64,000 nt of DNA from Ornithodoros turicata. Lineage: Eukaryota; Arthropoda; Arachnida; Ixodida; Argasidae. The stretch covers positions 80,642,160-80,706,159 of the forward strand of contig NC_088202.1 of NCBI RefSeq assembly GCF_037126465.1, given 5' to 3'. The first letter of the stretch is position 1; every line of letters begins with the position of its first letter. Shown piece after piece: positions 13,184 through 23,412 of the stretch. The notes below the pieces were generated by a model, which was given only the letters and a program-made list of their open reading frames with translations, made no database searches and was not told where the DNA came from. The position numbers and the translations under genes are program-made.

Positions 13184-13967
13184 ATGTACAAAATACTGCG
13201 CAAAGGTATTTAAAATAAGATACTAAATACCTCACGTAAAAAAGTATTTACAATAGAGTACAAAACACTCAAAACTGAAAGTAATTTGAGTAGAGTACTA
13301 AATACTCTAAGAAGTATTTAAGATCCTCTTTAAAGTACTTAAGTATTAGCAGTAAGTGAAACACGTATTCTGAACGTGTTCGTACAAATGAGAGGAATAA
13401 ACTTCATCCGCCATACTTCAGCATTGTTGACTGTTATTTAACTGACTAGTAATGTTTGGTGTACTTTGTTGTTGTTTGTAGGGGAAAAAAGGAGGAGAAA
13501 TTGCATTCGTCTCCCGACGTTTTCTGCTACTCCTAACATAGATCAGCTCAGATATTTCAACTTCTGGATCGTGTTTATTGCTGTGGTGATCAAGCAAATA
13601 AATGCCGGGATTCTCTTGTACCTGGGAATATGAATAGGAACAGTTTTCTCGCGAAGGGGTCGGACTATTGACAAGCAAGGCCAAGCGTGGGACCAGCCTA
13701 TTGTACAGGAGAATAAATTACAGATGTGCGAATTCCCAAAACAAGAAAGAAACGAGGGGGTTAAGTTCCAGTGAGCTGAAAATCTGGACACCGCGAGGAA
13801 GTGTGCTGGATACGGCTTGACGAGGAAGGAAAGTATTTTGAGTACTGAGTAGCAAATACTGCAAAAAGTATTTGAAATACTTTAAAAATACTTGTCGCAA
13901 AAAAGTATTGAGTAGAATACCAAAATACCGGAAAAAGTATTTAAAACGCTGTATTTTGAGTACGTAC
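13184..13967. mobile_element. AT-rich MITE (TGTACAAAATACT family), left part
   Basis: Both ends are rich in AGTATTT/AAATACT motifs in inverted orientation. The left begins ATGTACAAAATACTGCGC; the right, read backwards, contains CAAAATACAGCG and TTTAAATACTTTTT. The right terminus is cut at 13967 by another element and appears to resume at 21326-21346. Such motifs are common in hAT-type MITEs, but no target duplication was verified. The interior has no coding capacity. Confidence 0.55.
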
Positions 13968-14334
13968 CAGTGTTGTACATAGGGGCGCTACTAGTAGCGC
14001 CGCAACCGTATTCGCTACTTTTTTCAGTAGCGGAGTAGCGACAGCGCTACATTTTACATTGGTAACAAAAAAAGTAGTTCCGCTACAAATATGGGTAACG
14101 GCGGACTCTTTCTCCGCTACCACTACCGCTACTTTTCATAATATAGAAGACGTGGAACACAGAGAGAAAAAGTGAGATAACGATGAAGCAGAATTTTTTT
14201 GGTCGTCCCTTTTAGTTCAGGCAGACTGGTCTGACGATCTTCAGCAATTTCATTAACTTTCATAAGCTAAGTGCAACTGAATAGTTAGGAATATTATTTG
14301 TGTTATATTTAGGTCATTCTTCGTGATGTATAAT

Positions 14335-15482
14335 AACAATCATTCCGACCGTATTGCGGTCACATCCGGTATCCCGCAGGGTTCGGCTTCCGCCCGATAT
14401 TTATTCTTAATCTACGTATATGAACGACCTCCCTAACGACCTTTCATCTACAGTTCGACTTTTCGCGGATGATTGTGTAATTTACCGTAGAATATGCTCT
14501 GCCTCCGATCAACTTGCCCTGCAGCAGGAACTCTCTGTCATTCAATCCTGGTGCCTAACATGGAGAATGCCCCTTAACCTTCATAAGTGCAGCTGTATGT
14601 CCTTTATCCCCCCCCCCCCCCCCGTCGTAACACAATGAAATTCCCTCTTTCCTCTTACTCTCTGGACAACAACGTTCTCTCCTACGCCGGTACATATAAA
14701 TACCTTGGCGTCATTATCTCTTCTGACCTGTCGTTGTAACAAACACGTGGAATTCATTAGAGGCAATGCTAACCGCTCTCTTGGCTACATCAGACGGAAC
14801 CTTAAGTCAGCACCCAGACATCTTAAAAAGCTTGCTTACACCTCTCTGGTACGACCCAAACTTGAGTACGCCTCCGTAGTGTGGGAACCCTCTCAACATT
14901 ATCTCTTTCGGGCGATTGAATCCATCCAGAACCGAGCAGCAAGGTTCATCGTCAGTGACTACTCTCGTTTTCCCTCTATAACATCCATCAAAGAAGAGCT
15001 TTCCCTTGCCTCGCTCGCTAGCCGTCGTCTCATTTCAAGGTTATCCCTCTTTCATAGGTATTTTCACGTTATACCTCATCACATATCCTCAATTTCTCGC
15101 TCTCCGCTAATATTTACCCGTCGTGATCATCAGTACAAAGTCAACGGCTACGACTGCAAGACGGACGCATTTTCAAAATCATTCTTCTGCAGAACAGCCA
15201 TTGATTGGAACGACCTCCCCTCACAAATAGCATATCACGGACTATCACTCATTCCTTAGGCACATAAATCAACATTCGCCAATTTATAACTAGCATAACC
15301 GGATTAGGCTTTCCTGTACACTGTTGTCTTATATTCCTTGATGTTCTGTTTTGGCTTATGTTTTACTACCTAGTGGTTCATGTGTAACAAGAATTGTACA
15401 TCCTTCTTTTCTTCTCTCTTTTTTTTTTTTGTCTGCATTATGTCCGTCCTTATCCCACTCCCCATGTAATGCCCCAAGGGGC
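14335..15482 (+). pseudogene. CR1/L2-like LINE, 5' portion (RT palm to C-terminus and 3' UTR)
   Basis: A 5'-truncated non-LTR element. RT motifs read in order: VTSGIPQGS at 14360, NDLP at 14424, LFADDCVIYR with the FADD catalytic box at 14462-14473, then SLGYIRRNLKSAPRHLKKLA, EYASVVWEPSQ, IQNRAARFIVSDYSRFPS and a terminal DWNDLPSQI. A poly-C tract at 14609-14623 and shifts near 14740 break the frame, so it cannot make a full protein. The 3' UTR ends with TGTAATGCCCC. There the element is split by another LINE and resumes at 18752. The close relative at 57060-58358 has the same protein blocks and the same 3' end. CR1/L2 placement is inference from the C-terminal WNDLP block. Confidence 0.8.
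15472..15482 (+). repeat. target-site duplication, left copy (CCCCAAGGGGC)
   Basis: This 11 bp word ends the left half of the CR1/L2-like LINE and is repeated exactly at 18741-18751, directly after the AATAAACATAT end of the inserted LINE. Together they bracket the insertion 15483-18740. Confidence 0.85.
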
Positions 15483-18400
15483 AACAGTACAAGGCGGCCA
15501 TCGACTCGGTCCCTCTGAGCGGCACGCTGGAAGACGAGCGCATTTTCCGGGACACGGTGACCAATGCTGTACAGGCGGCTACGACGGCTTTCCGTATACC
15601 TGCGCAGTTCTCTGCGGTGGACAGCGAATATGCTAGACTCGGTGCTCTACGTCGCCGTGCTGAGAGACGAGCCCGTCGCACCCAACTCCCTGCACACCAG
15701 CAAGACGCGCTTCGAATCTAGAAGGCCGTCCAGTGCCATTTACGCAAGCTTGCGCGGGACCGCTGGCGAAGTTCTGCGTCCTCTGTCTCCCCCCGCACCC
15801 CCATGACCCGGATCTGGAACGTAATGAAGGGACTCTCTTCTCCTGTCACGCTCCGGCACCCATTCCGTGCCCTGTCCCTAGCCACCGCACGCACGGAGTT
15901 GGATATTGCTACGGAATATTGCGCTCGCCTCGCAGCCGATCCATCAGCCGACCAACTATCGGCCCGTGGCATTCCAGTTGCTTTGGCGTCGTCCGCGGAG
16001 CCGGCTTTGGATCTTCCATTCTCGTTTCTGGAGATGGACTCTGCGCTGCGGGACTCCCCTCAGCACACATCCCCCGGGCCGGAACAAGTCACCTATAAAG
16101 CACTTCGGAACCTTCCGGATTCAGGTCGTGCTTGCCTCCTGCGATGCTCAACGCCAGCTGGCAAAGGGGCCACATCCCTCAAGTCTGGAAGACAGCAATG
16201 GTGTCTTTTCCCTTCTCAAGCCTGGCCAATCACCCCGCAACATTGACTCCTTCCGTCCGATTGCCCTTACTACCTGCGTGGGCAAGACGTTGGAACGCAT
16301 GGTGTTCCGCCGCCTGAGTTGGTACCTCGAGACCGTACGATTCTTCCCCGAAGTAATGCAAGGCTTTCGGCAGGGTCGGTCGGCGATAGATAATGTTATC
16401 GACCTAGTGACTGAGACGCAGCAGGCAAGAGCTGAAGGTCGCATGGCTGGTGCCGTCTTCCTGGACGTAAAGAAAGCGTACGATAGCGTTTTTCATAGTG
16501 CCATCATCGCGACACTGCAAGAAAGTGGTATCGGAGGCGCTCCCCTTCTTTGGATCCAGGGCTTCCTGAGCGACCGGTTTTTGTTTGTTCGGACCACTGA
16601 GGGGGACACTGACCCCCACCCTGTTAGCCGAGGTGTTCCTCAATGAAGTGGGCTCAGCCCCTTGCTCTTCAATGTCATCATGGCCTCTCTTCCTGCCCTG
16701 CTGCCCCACCACACGCGCCTCACGCTATATGCCGACGACATCTGCTTATGGACATCTGCCGCTCGCCGCGATACCATTCAGCATCGACTGCAGGGAGGCT
16801 TAGCTATTATCGTCGCGTATCTCGCCGACCGCGGTCTTTCCGTTTCACCCAGCAAGACTGTGGCCATGGTGTTCACTCGTCGATCATTCACGAGGTTCCC
16901 GCTCGTCTTTGAAGGTTCACCACTGCCATTTGTCCCGTACTGCAAGTACCTGGGCGTGGTACTCGACCGTGACCTTTCCTGGTCTCGCCACATTAAAGCT
17001 CTCACCACCAAGATCAACAGCTACGTGGCGGTTCTTCGTTGCCTCGCTGGTTTGCGATGGGGCCCATCCTTCTCTGACCTCCGCCGTGTCCACCAATCCC
17101 TTGTACTGGGTTCTCTCCGGTATAGCCTTTCCATCCTGCGTGGTATCAGCCGAAGCAGAAATCGAGACCTCCTCGTTAGCCAAGCCAGGAGCCTCCGCGT
17201 CTGCTCGGGAGTCCCTTCGACCACCGAGACATACTCTGTCCTAGCTGAGGCACGTGAACCGTCGATCGATGTCCTGCGGGACGGGGCAACCCTCCGTGTT
17301 CTCGCACGGTACCTTACTCGGCACCCTCTCCACTACCTTCGCCACGTCGACGAAGACTGCCCGGCCTCTGACTTCGATCGTGCTCTCGTTCGCCTCAAAG
17401 GGTCCGTCCCTGCACAGTTCTCTCTGCCCTTGCACGCCCCTGCGATGTGGACGCTTGCAAGACCCAAGATCTGTGCCACTATCCCTGGCCTCCAGAGGAA
17501 GAACGATGTGCCTGTGACAGTAGCGCGCCAGCTCGCGGTCGAGCATCTCAGTTCGGCCTATCCTCTGAGCCGCGCCATCTATACTGATGGATCGGTAGCG
17601 AATGAGTCATCTGCAGCAGCCTACTACGTCTCGCAGTAAAACCGTGACCTCGCCCTCCGACTTCCCCACATAGTGTCCTCCACCGATGCGGAGCTGCTCC
17701 GACTGCTTGCCGCTCTGCGGTATATCGCTGAATCTGTGCCTGATGCGTGGGTCGTCCTCACAGACAGCAAGGCGTCTTTGGTACTCCTGTCCACATACCA
17801 CCCGAGTGTCGTGAGTGATCTGCGTACCATGGTACTTCAGGAGTACGCCCAACTCTCCTCGGTCGGCCACCGTATCTGCCTTCAGTGTGTACCCGGCCAT
17901 ACAGAGCGACACGGAAACACATGTGCTGACGCGGCTGCGAGACGCGCCGCGCTTGATGCGGCCACGCCGGTGCCCCTACTACCGCTCCCGCTGTCTGCGT
18001 GTCGCCTGCTTATACGGCGTCTCTGCGGCGACGGCACCCGCCAGTTTGTTCTAGACGCTATCCGACCTAATGCGTTCCTGCAGTCCATCGACCCCTCACT
18101 GGAGTTTGTCATCGGCTGCAGCTATACCGGCGAGGAGGAGACCATTCTACATCGTCTCCGGCTGAACGTTGCCCTCACCCGTTCACTCCTGTTCAAAATG
18201 GGCCGCGTGTCATCTCCCACTTGCCCCTCCTGCGCTGTAGAAGACGATATCTCTCTACAGCTCCTCCACTGTCAGCGTCACCACCATCATCGGGCCGTGC
18301 TCTGGCAACATCTCTGAGAGCTTGGGTGCACGAACGGACGGACAGACGTTTCTCTCGCACCACTCCTTGGCCCTGTGTAGCGAGCTAACCAGTGGAGAGT

Positions 18401-18740
18401 CACAAAAGCGCTGCTCCGCTTCCTGCGTGACACGGGTCTCCTGGGCTCCCTGTGAGCCCTGTGTTTCGCTCTCGACCCAGTGGGCTGTCACCACAGCGCT
18501 CCTCCGCTTTCTCCACGCTTGTCAACGCCTTGTGATTGTGTGACTGTGTGTGTGACTTTTCAGTTTTAGTTTTGTGTTCTTCCTTCCCTTATCTCCTTTG
18601 TCTTCAACTTTTATTTTTGTTTTCCTTTTCTTTTCGTCCCCTTTTCTTTCCTTCCCTTCTTTTCCTTTTTTTTGTGTTTGGAATAGCAAGCCGACCTTCG
18701 TCTGGCTGACCTTTCCTTTCTTTTTCTTAATAAACATATC
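15483..18740 (+). pseudogene. I-like LINE with RNase H (5'-truncated, near-complete 3' half)
   Basis: A 3,258 bp insertion that starts in mid-coding sequence. Order of parts: the linker between endonuclease and RT (LARDRW, PRTPMTRIWNVMKGL); RT with SPGPEQVTYKAL, FRPIALTTCVGKTLERM, GFRQGRSAIDNVIDLV, AVFLDVKKAYDSV and YADD at 16728-16739; thumb region CKYLGVVLDRDLSW and LRYSLSILRGIS; RNase H with IYTDGS near 17578, DAELLRLLAAL, VVLTDSKASL and GHTERHGNTCADAAA, so all four acidic/His positions are visible; then HRLRLNVALTRSLLFKMGR and a CPSC knuckle in which the usual His is Leu. Breaks: TAG at 15719, frameshifts near 16130 and 16210, TGA at 16644, TAA at 17637. The 3' UTR ends AATAAACATAT. I/Outcast-like placement is inferred from RNase H plus the C-terminal block. 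Confidence 0.88.
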
Positions 18741-18751
18741 CCCCAAGGGGC
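18741..18751 (+). repeat. target-site duplication, right copy (CCCCAAGGGGC)
   Basis: Exact repeat of 15472-15482. Immediately downstream the interrupted CR1/L2-like 3' end continues. Confidence 0.85.
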
Positions 18752-18789
18752 CTTTGTGGTACATTGAATAAATAAATAAATACATAAAT
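18752..18789 (+). mobile_element. CR1/L2-like LINE, detached 3' terminus
   Basis: CTTTGTGGTACATTG followed by AATAAATAAATAAAT. Placed after position 15482 it restores the same 3' end as the sister copy at 58300-58358 (CATGTAATGCC...GGGCCCTTGAGG..., AATAAATAAATAAAT). This shows the piece is the displaced tail of the LINE that starts at 14335. Confidence 0.82.
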
Positions 18790-19059
18790 ATTCTGTGTAT
18801 TTTCTAACTTTTGAACTCAAATTTACGAAACAAACAGAGGTATGTATAAGATATTGCATAATATTGGGTACGAAGCTAGTTTCCGTCATACAATCAGTTG
18901 CAAAACTAGTGTGAGCGTGTTGATAGCACATTTAAAACTGTGTTTGCAGCTTTATTGTTCGGAGCAGACAAAAAGCGCCGTGTCTTTTGGAACAGGAATA
19001 AGAATATATCGGACACACAATGAGATATCGCGATAGTCATTCATTCACAGTAAATCATT

Positions 19060-20045
19060 TTATACCTTTATTTGCTCAAACAAGGTGTATTCTGATAAAA
19101 ACACCATTTTCTATTCCACAAAGAGTGCAAAAAGTGCATTACTAAAGGTCTAATATCGACATACACCACGTCTTATCCAATATGGATCATTAAGGGTGTA
19201 AAGTGGGGTGTTGAAACAGGTGTTTTCCGTCGAATGCGCCTTTTTTTTACACCCATTTGAATTGGGAGTATGGTGTTAAAAATTGTGTTTTTTTTTTTTT
19301 TCGTGAGAGAAAAATTATGCTGGTTTCACAGCTCCGCTCAGCAAGTAATCACATTATAGACGATAACCTGAGTTAAAAACACAGTATTTGACAGGGAGGG
19401 ATGTTAGAAATTTGGCTTATACCTTTGACTCGTTGCAAGCGTGGGTGTTGATTGCAAAAACACATTCCCGCCACCGTTACAAACGTTTCCCGCCCCACCA
19501 CATGTAACGAACGTGCCCCAACAAATTTTATTTCAGTATATCATAGATCCGACACGCCAATATAGGCTACTGAGGGTGCCTCAGGTCTCTTTATGCCTCT
19601 GCACTCACGTTGGTCCCACAGTGTTAACAAGCTAACGAGGCGTGCCAGCGACGCATTGCACTCCGGTTTAGGTTCTACGATGGAACCACGGCTGGAAGTC
19701 TACCGCGTTCGCGGTGCTGCTTGCCATAGAAGCAAGAACGTCGAACTGTATGTCTCGGCCAGTGGTGTCGGTATGCTGCCGCGGAAGCTCCTATTACACT
19801 ATTTGCGAGGGAATATTCGCTAGCAAATAATTCCATCATAAAAGGTGTTTTCAATAGAATACTCCCATTTTAAGGGTGCTTTTGTTTTTAAACACCCATT
19901 ATAACAGTGTTTTATTAGGAATACACTTAACTAAAGGGTGCATTAGAAAACACCCATCATTTGAGTGTAAAGGCAACACCAAAAAGGTGTGCGCCATGGG
20001 ACAAGCCATTTACACCAAAAAAGTGTAAAAAAAGTTTACTGTGTT
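19060..20045. repeat. GGTGT/ACACC-rich subterminal repeat block
   Basis: Two dense clusters of AGGGTG, GGTGTT, AACACC and TACACC words (19080-19300 and 19840-20045) flank a middle with few of them. Words occur in both orientations, as in the subterminal repeats of some MITEs. A 15-base T run sits near 19288. I could not fix the ends or find a target duplication, so this is a probable but unbounded DNA element. A reading frame at 19593-19823 in the middle is unrecognised. Confidence 0.45.
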
Positions 20046-20070
20046 CCACTCTAAATGTACCGCCGACTTT

Positions 20071-20110
20071 GTATAACTTTGTATAACTTTGTATAACTTT
20101 GTATAACTTT
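20071..20110 (+). repeat. tandem repeat (GTATAACTTT)x4
   Basis: Four perfect copies of a 10 bp unit, preceded by a partial ACTTT and followed by a partial GT. A simple minisatellite seed. Confidence 0.9.
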
Positions 20111-20114
20111 GTTG

Positions 20115-21050
20115 TGCCTCAGGTGAAATATTTCTGACGAGATAGAATTACCAGATCTTACACGGGTTGCCGAACGCGGTCTAGTTCAAATTCAATTTGG
20201 GAGTAGATTTACACGTAAGACGGTCTAGTTATTTGCTCACATTATATACGTTAAGCTGTGGGTATATGAGCCACACTAAATGAATAAATAATATTATTCG
20301 GAAGTCAGTGTGCGCCAACATGCTTATTAATGCTCTTTGCACACTCGCTTGATGGCGTTGACAGCGTTTGACATGCTCAGGGTAAAGCTACGTGATATTC
20401 TTCTCTATCTAAATGTTTCATGACGGAGGTGATCACACACGGGTAGACTCTTACTGAGGAGCTCATACTCCCGGGAAAAGCGTATTAAACGTAGATTTTC
20501 GTATAGTTAAACGCTTTGTAAGGGAAGCTGTCGTGTGGCTGGACAAATGGAAGAAGGCGGTAGGCAACAACATTAACTCTTAATTCCTGTGAGACCTAAG
20601 CTTTGGTGCAGTATGTCGACAGCACGGCGTTGGCCCTGGCGAGAGCGAACATTGTGCCATTCGTTTGATGTTTTCACCTCATGGTAGCCACTACTTATCA
20701 TTAGGTTAATGTAATAAATTTTCTTTATATATACTTATTGATGACTCGATCTGTGGTCGCTTATCATGGCAGTTGCTCCACTTGATCACACTGATCAATC
20801 CTTCGACAGCAAACAGACGGAAGCGTTTGAGGTTGGGATCCGCGGATATATCGGACAAAATACTATCACTGCAGAAAAATCGTCTTGTGCTTCAAACATT
20901 CTGACGGGAAAATTATTAAATGCACACACGCGTTATGTGCACTAAATTATGTCTTAAATGCCCATCATCTCATGTTCAAGCTCAATGTGAAATAATGTAC
21001 GTATATTGGCTGTAGGTAGTGGTATACATAATGTATGTCAGCTATGTGAG
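20115..21050. other. no recognisable gene
   Basis: No coding region or repeat structure recognised. It lies inside the hAT-like TIR pair and may be part of that element's own interior or older host sequence. Confidence 0.4.
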
Positions 21051-21346
21051 GGAACATCAATATTGCAGCGTCTTTACACACATTCGGTAATATGTTGCAT
21101 TGAGAAGGGCATGGTAGCGGATAAGTAGCGGCATAGTATTTACGTTACCTTTATTTCGTAGCGGTAGCGGTATCTCAACAGCGGTTTCTCTCATTTTACA
21201 AATTTGTGTTACTAGAATTTGTGTTATTGTGTGAATTTGTGTTACTATTAGAATTGCGTTACTTTTCTGTAGAGTAGCGGGTAGCAGTATTTCGTTACCT
21301 AGTTTCGGTAGCGGGTACAACACTGGTACGTGCTCAAGATACGTAC

Positions 21347-23412
21347 AAGTTAAAACTGAAAGGATGGCCGCCAGCTTTAGTAGGCATTATTATCATAAGC
21401 ATCGTTGTTAAAGCCGCAATCTTCTGTACAGATCAACAACGTGTTTGGTGTCATAATATTCCACATTTATTAAATAGAAGTACGTACTTAAAGGTGAAGA
21501 GAGCATGCATGGCCTGTAATTTTGCTTCAGTATGTGTTTTCTTTCTTTCTTTCTTTTTTGCAACGGAGGTAAGTAAGTGATGTTTTTAGAAGGATCGTCA
21601 TTATGTGGCGTAATCGTCAAAGGCGAATGGCGAGGGTTTACATGATGATCGGCTGAGACTCCCAAATGCTACAGAACATTGGACTGGAGAATAAGTTACT
21701 AGCATATACAACTTTAGTACGACCTATCCTAGTGGGTTTGATTTGATTTATTTGTTACCGTGCCTGCTAACAGCTTTGCGTCAGATATCGGCGACCCACA
21801 TCAGGTAACAAACATAAATAAATCAGAGGCCGTCCAAAAGGAGGATGTTCGATTAGTTTTGTCTATATGTATGGTCCTTCTTTCTCGCCGCGTACGGTCC
21901 TTTCGCTGCCCGAGCTTACTCCACTTTATGTCAGGCGCCGGACGCTCCGACAAGTCGCCAGGCAGGCAGGTAGATCGCTCGGAAATAGCACGCTACCACC
22001 AGCACCAACACCACCCCGGGCGCTCCGACTGAAACTTCATGTTATACTTAATCATCACTAAAAATTGTATATGAACAATATCTTTCCTTTGCTGGTGCTT
22101 CCTTACTAAGAAGTGCACATAGGTTTAATTTTGTACAGTATTCATGTCGAGTTGATGGTTTGAAATGCAGTTTCTTTCCTCGGTGTATCATTGAGTAGAA
22201 CGAAATAGATGGAAATGTTCCTGAGTTGTTGAGACTGCAGTAGGTACCAAAAAAAGCAATAATAATAATCTGAACACAATAACTCGAGCGCAGCCGAGGC
22301 AACAACAACGAAAAACATGAACTTCCGCAGTCGAATTCTGCGCATGATGTCAAGCGCTCTAGATTTCACTTCCTCAAGGAATGTAGGAAGCATAAAAACG
22401 GGACGCTACGACGACACCTGCGTCTTCTCCATGAAATCTTTCTTTTCTTCGCAAGTTGTCTCTCTCTCTCTTCAACCTGCGCATTTCTCTCTCTTACCGC
22501 AATGCGCACAGACAGACACACGGATGAAATTCTTGTTCTCGCCTGCTTCTTGTTTACCATCTTATCCCGTCTCCCGGCAGCTCTGCTTTGCTTTACTATG
22601 TACGCGAATGAATAAATCATTCCCCGAGAGCGAAAACAGAGCGTGTCCGAGGAACTACATCTCCGGACCCCGCTGAAGAGGGCAAAGAGAGACTGAGAGA
22701 GGGAGGAAAAAAAAAAAAGAAACAGCGGAAAGAAAGAATACGAGTGCAGACAAGAAACGAAACAAAGAGAAAAAGTTGTAAGAGGAGGGGAGTTGAGGCG
22801 CGAAAACAAATTCAATTCTTCAACCTTTCCCGCTGATTGAGCAGCGATGTATTCACTTATTTATTCTCTACCGTTCTTTTTCCTCGCACAAAAAGGAGAA
22901 AAAAGGAAAGAGAAATACTTTGGAAAGAAAAAAGTTCCGTCTATACTGAAAATGTGTCTACAAGGAAAAAAGGAACGGAGCACTCTTCGGGAGTCAAGAA
23001 GTGAGCCGAAAAGCGGCGAAATCCAGTCTCAATATTTTTTTGTTTTTTATAGCTCTTCTTGGACTTTCTGCCATCGCTGTTTCGGTGCTTTCATGCGGCT
23101 AGAAGTGCAAAAAATTGTGTTATAAAGTACGTCGAACGAAGCGGGAAGAATGCAGACACCTTTCGTGTGTCGCGCGGTTACCCGAACTGTCACCCACCCC
23201 AGTACATGAATTTCTATAATCTCCTATATCCCTCCTTCTATAAAATTGGGATTAATTATGTTAAGAGAAAAGCCTCAGGACGACTATATTTTGACCAGAG
23301 ATATTTTGATATTTTGAACATATTTTGAACATAGTCTGTTCATCATCTAGGTGATTCTTGATCTGGCTATTTATGTAATTTCTTAAATATAAATTTTAGA
23401 ACCGAGGGAAAC
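21347..23412. other. no recognisable gene; strand-asymmetric purine/pyrimidine tract
   Basis: 22400-22560 is pyrimidine-rich (TCTCTCTCTC runs) and 22670-22960 purine-rich on the plus strand. This opens long but compositionally trivial frames on both strands (for example 22317-22676 plus and 22815-22366 minus). Neither resembles a protein family. TTTGATTTGATTTATTT at 21739-21755 resembles the simple tail of a minus-strand LINE, but no body was found next to it. Confidence 0.45.

Larger units (their letters stand above)
13968..21325. mobile_element. hAT-like TIR element, 7.36 kb composite
   Basis: The left end reads CAGTGTTGTACATAGGGGCG and the reverse complement of the right end reads CAGTGTTGTACCCGCTACCG, giving an 11 bp perfect TIR start. 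Behind them both ends carry many GTAGCGG/CCGCTAC subterminal motifs (13980-14135 and 21100-21320). Flanking 8 bp duplications are GTACGTAC (13960-13967) and GTACGTGC (21326-21333), 7 of 8 matching. A CAG start and 8 bp duplication are hAT characteristics. No transposase was found inside. The bulk is later insertions: two LINEs at 14335-18789 and a GGTGT-rich repeat block at 19060-20045. Confidence 0.72.

Noticed and set aside
22317..22815. Long overlapping frames on both strands (119 and 149 codons)
   Set aside because: They sit in a pyrimidine/purine-biased tract and encode low-complexity Ser/Phe/Arg-rich sequence. Long frames on both strands are expected from composition alone.
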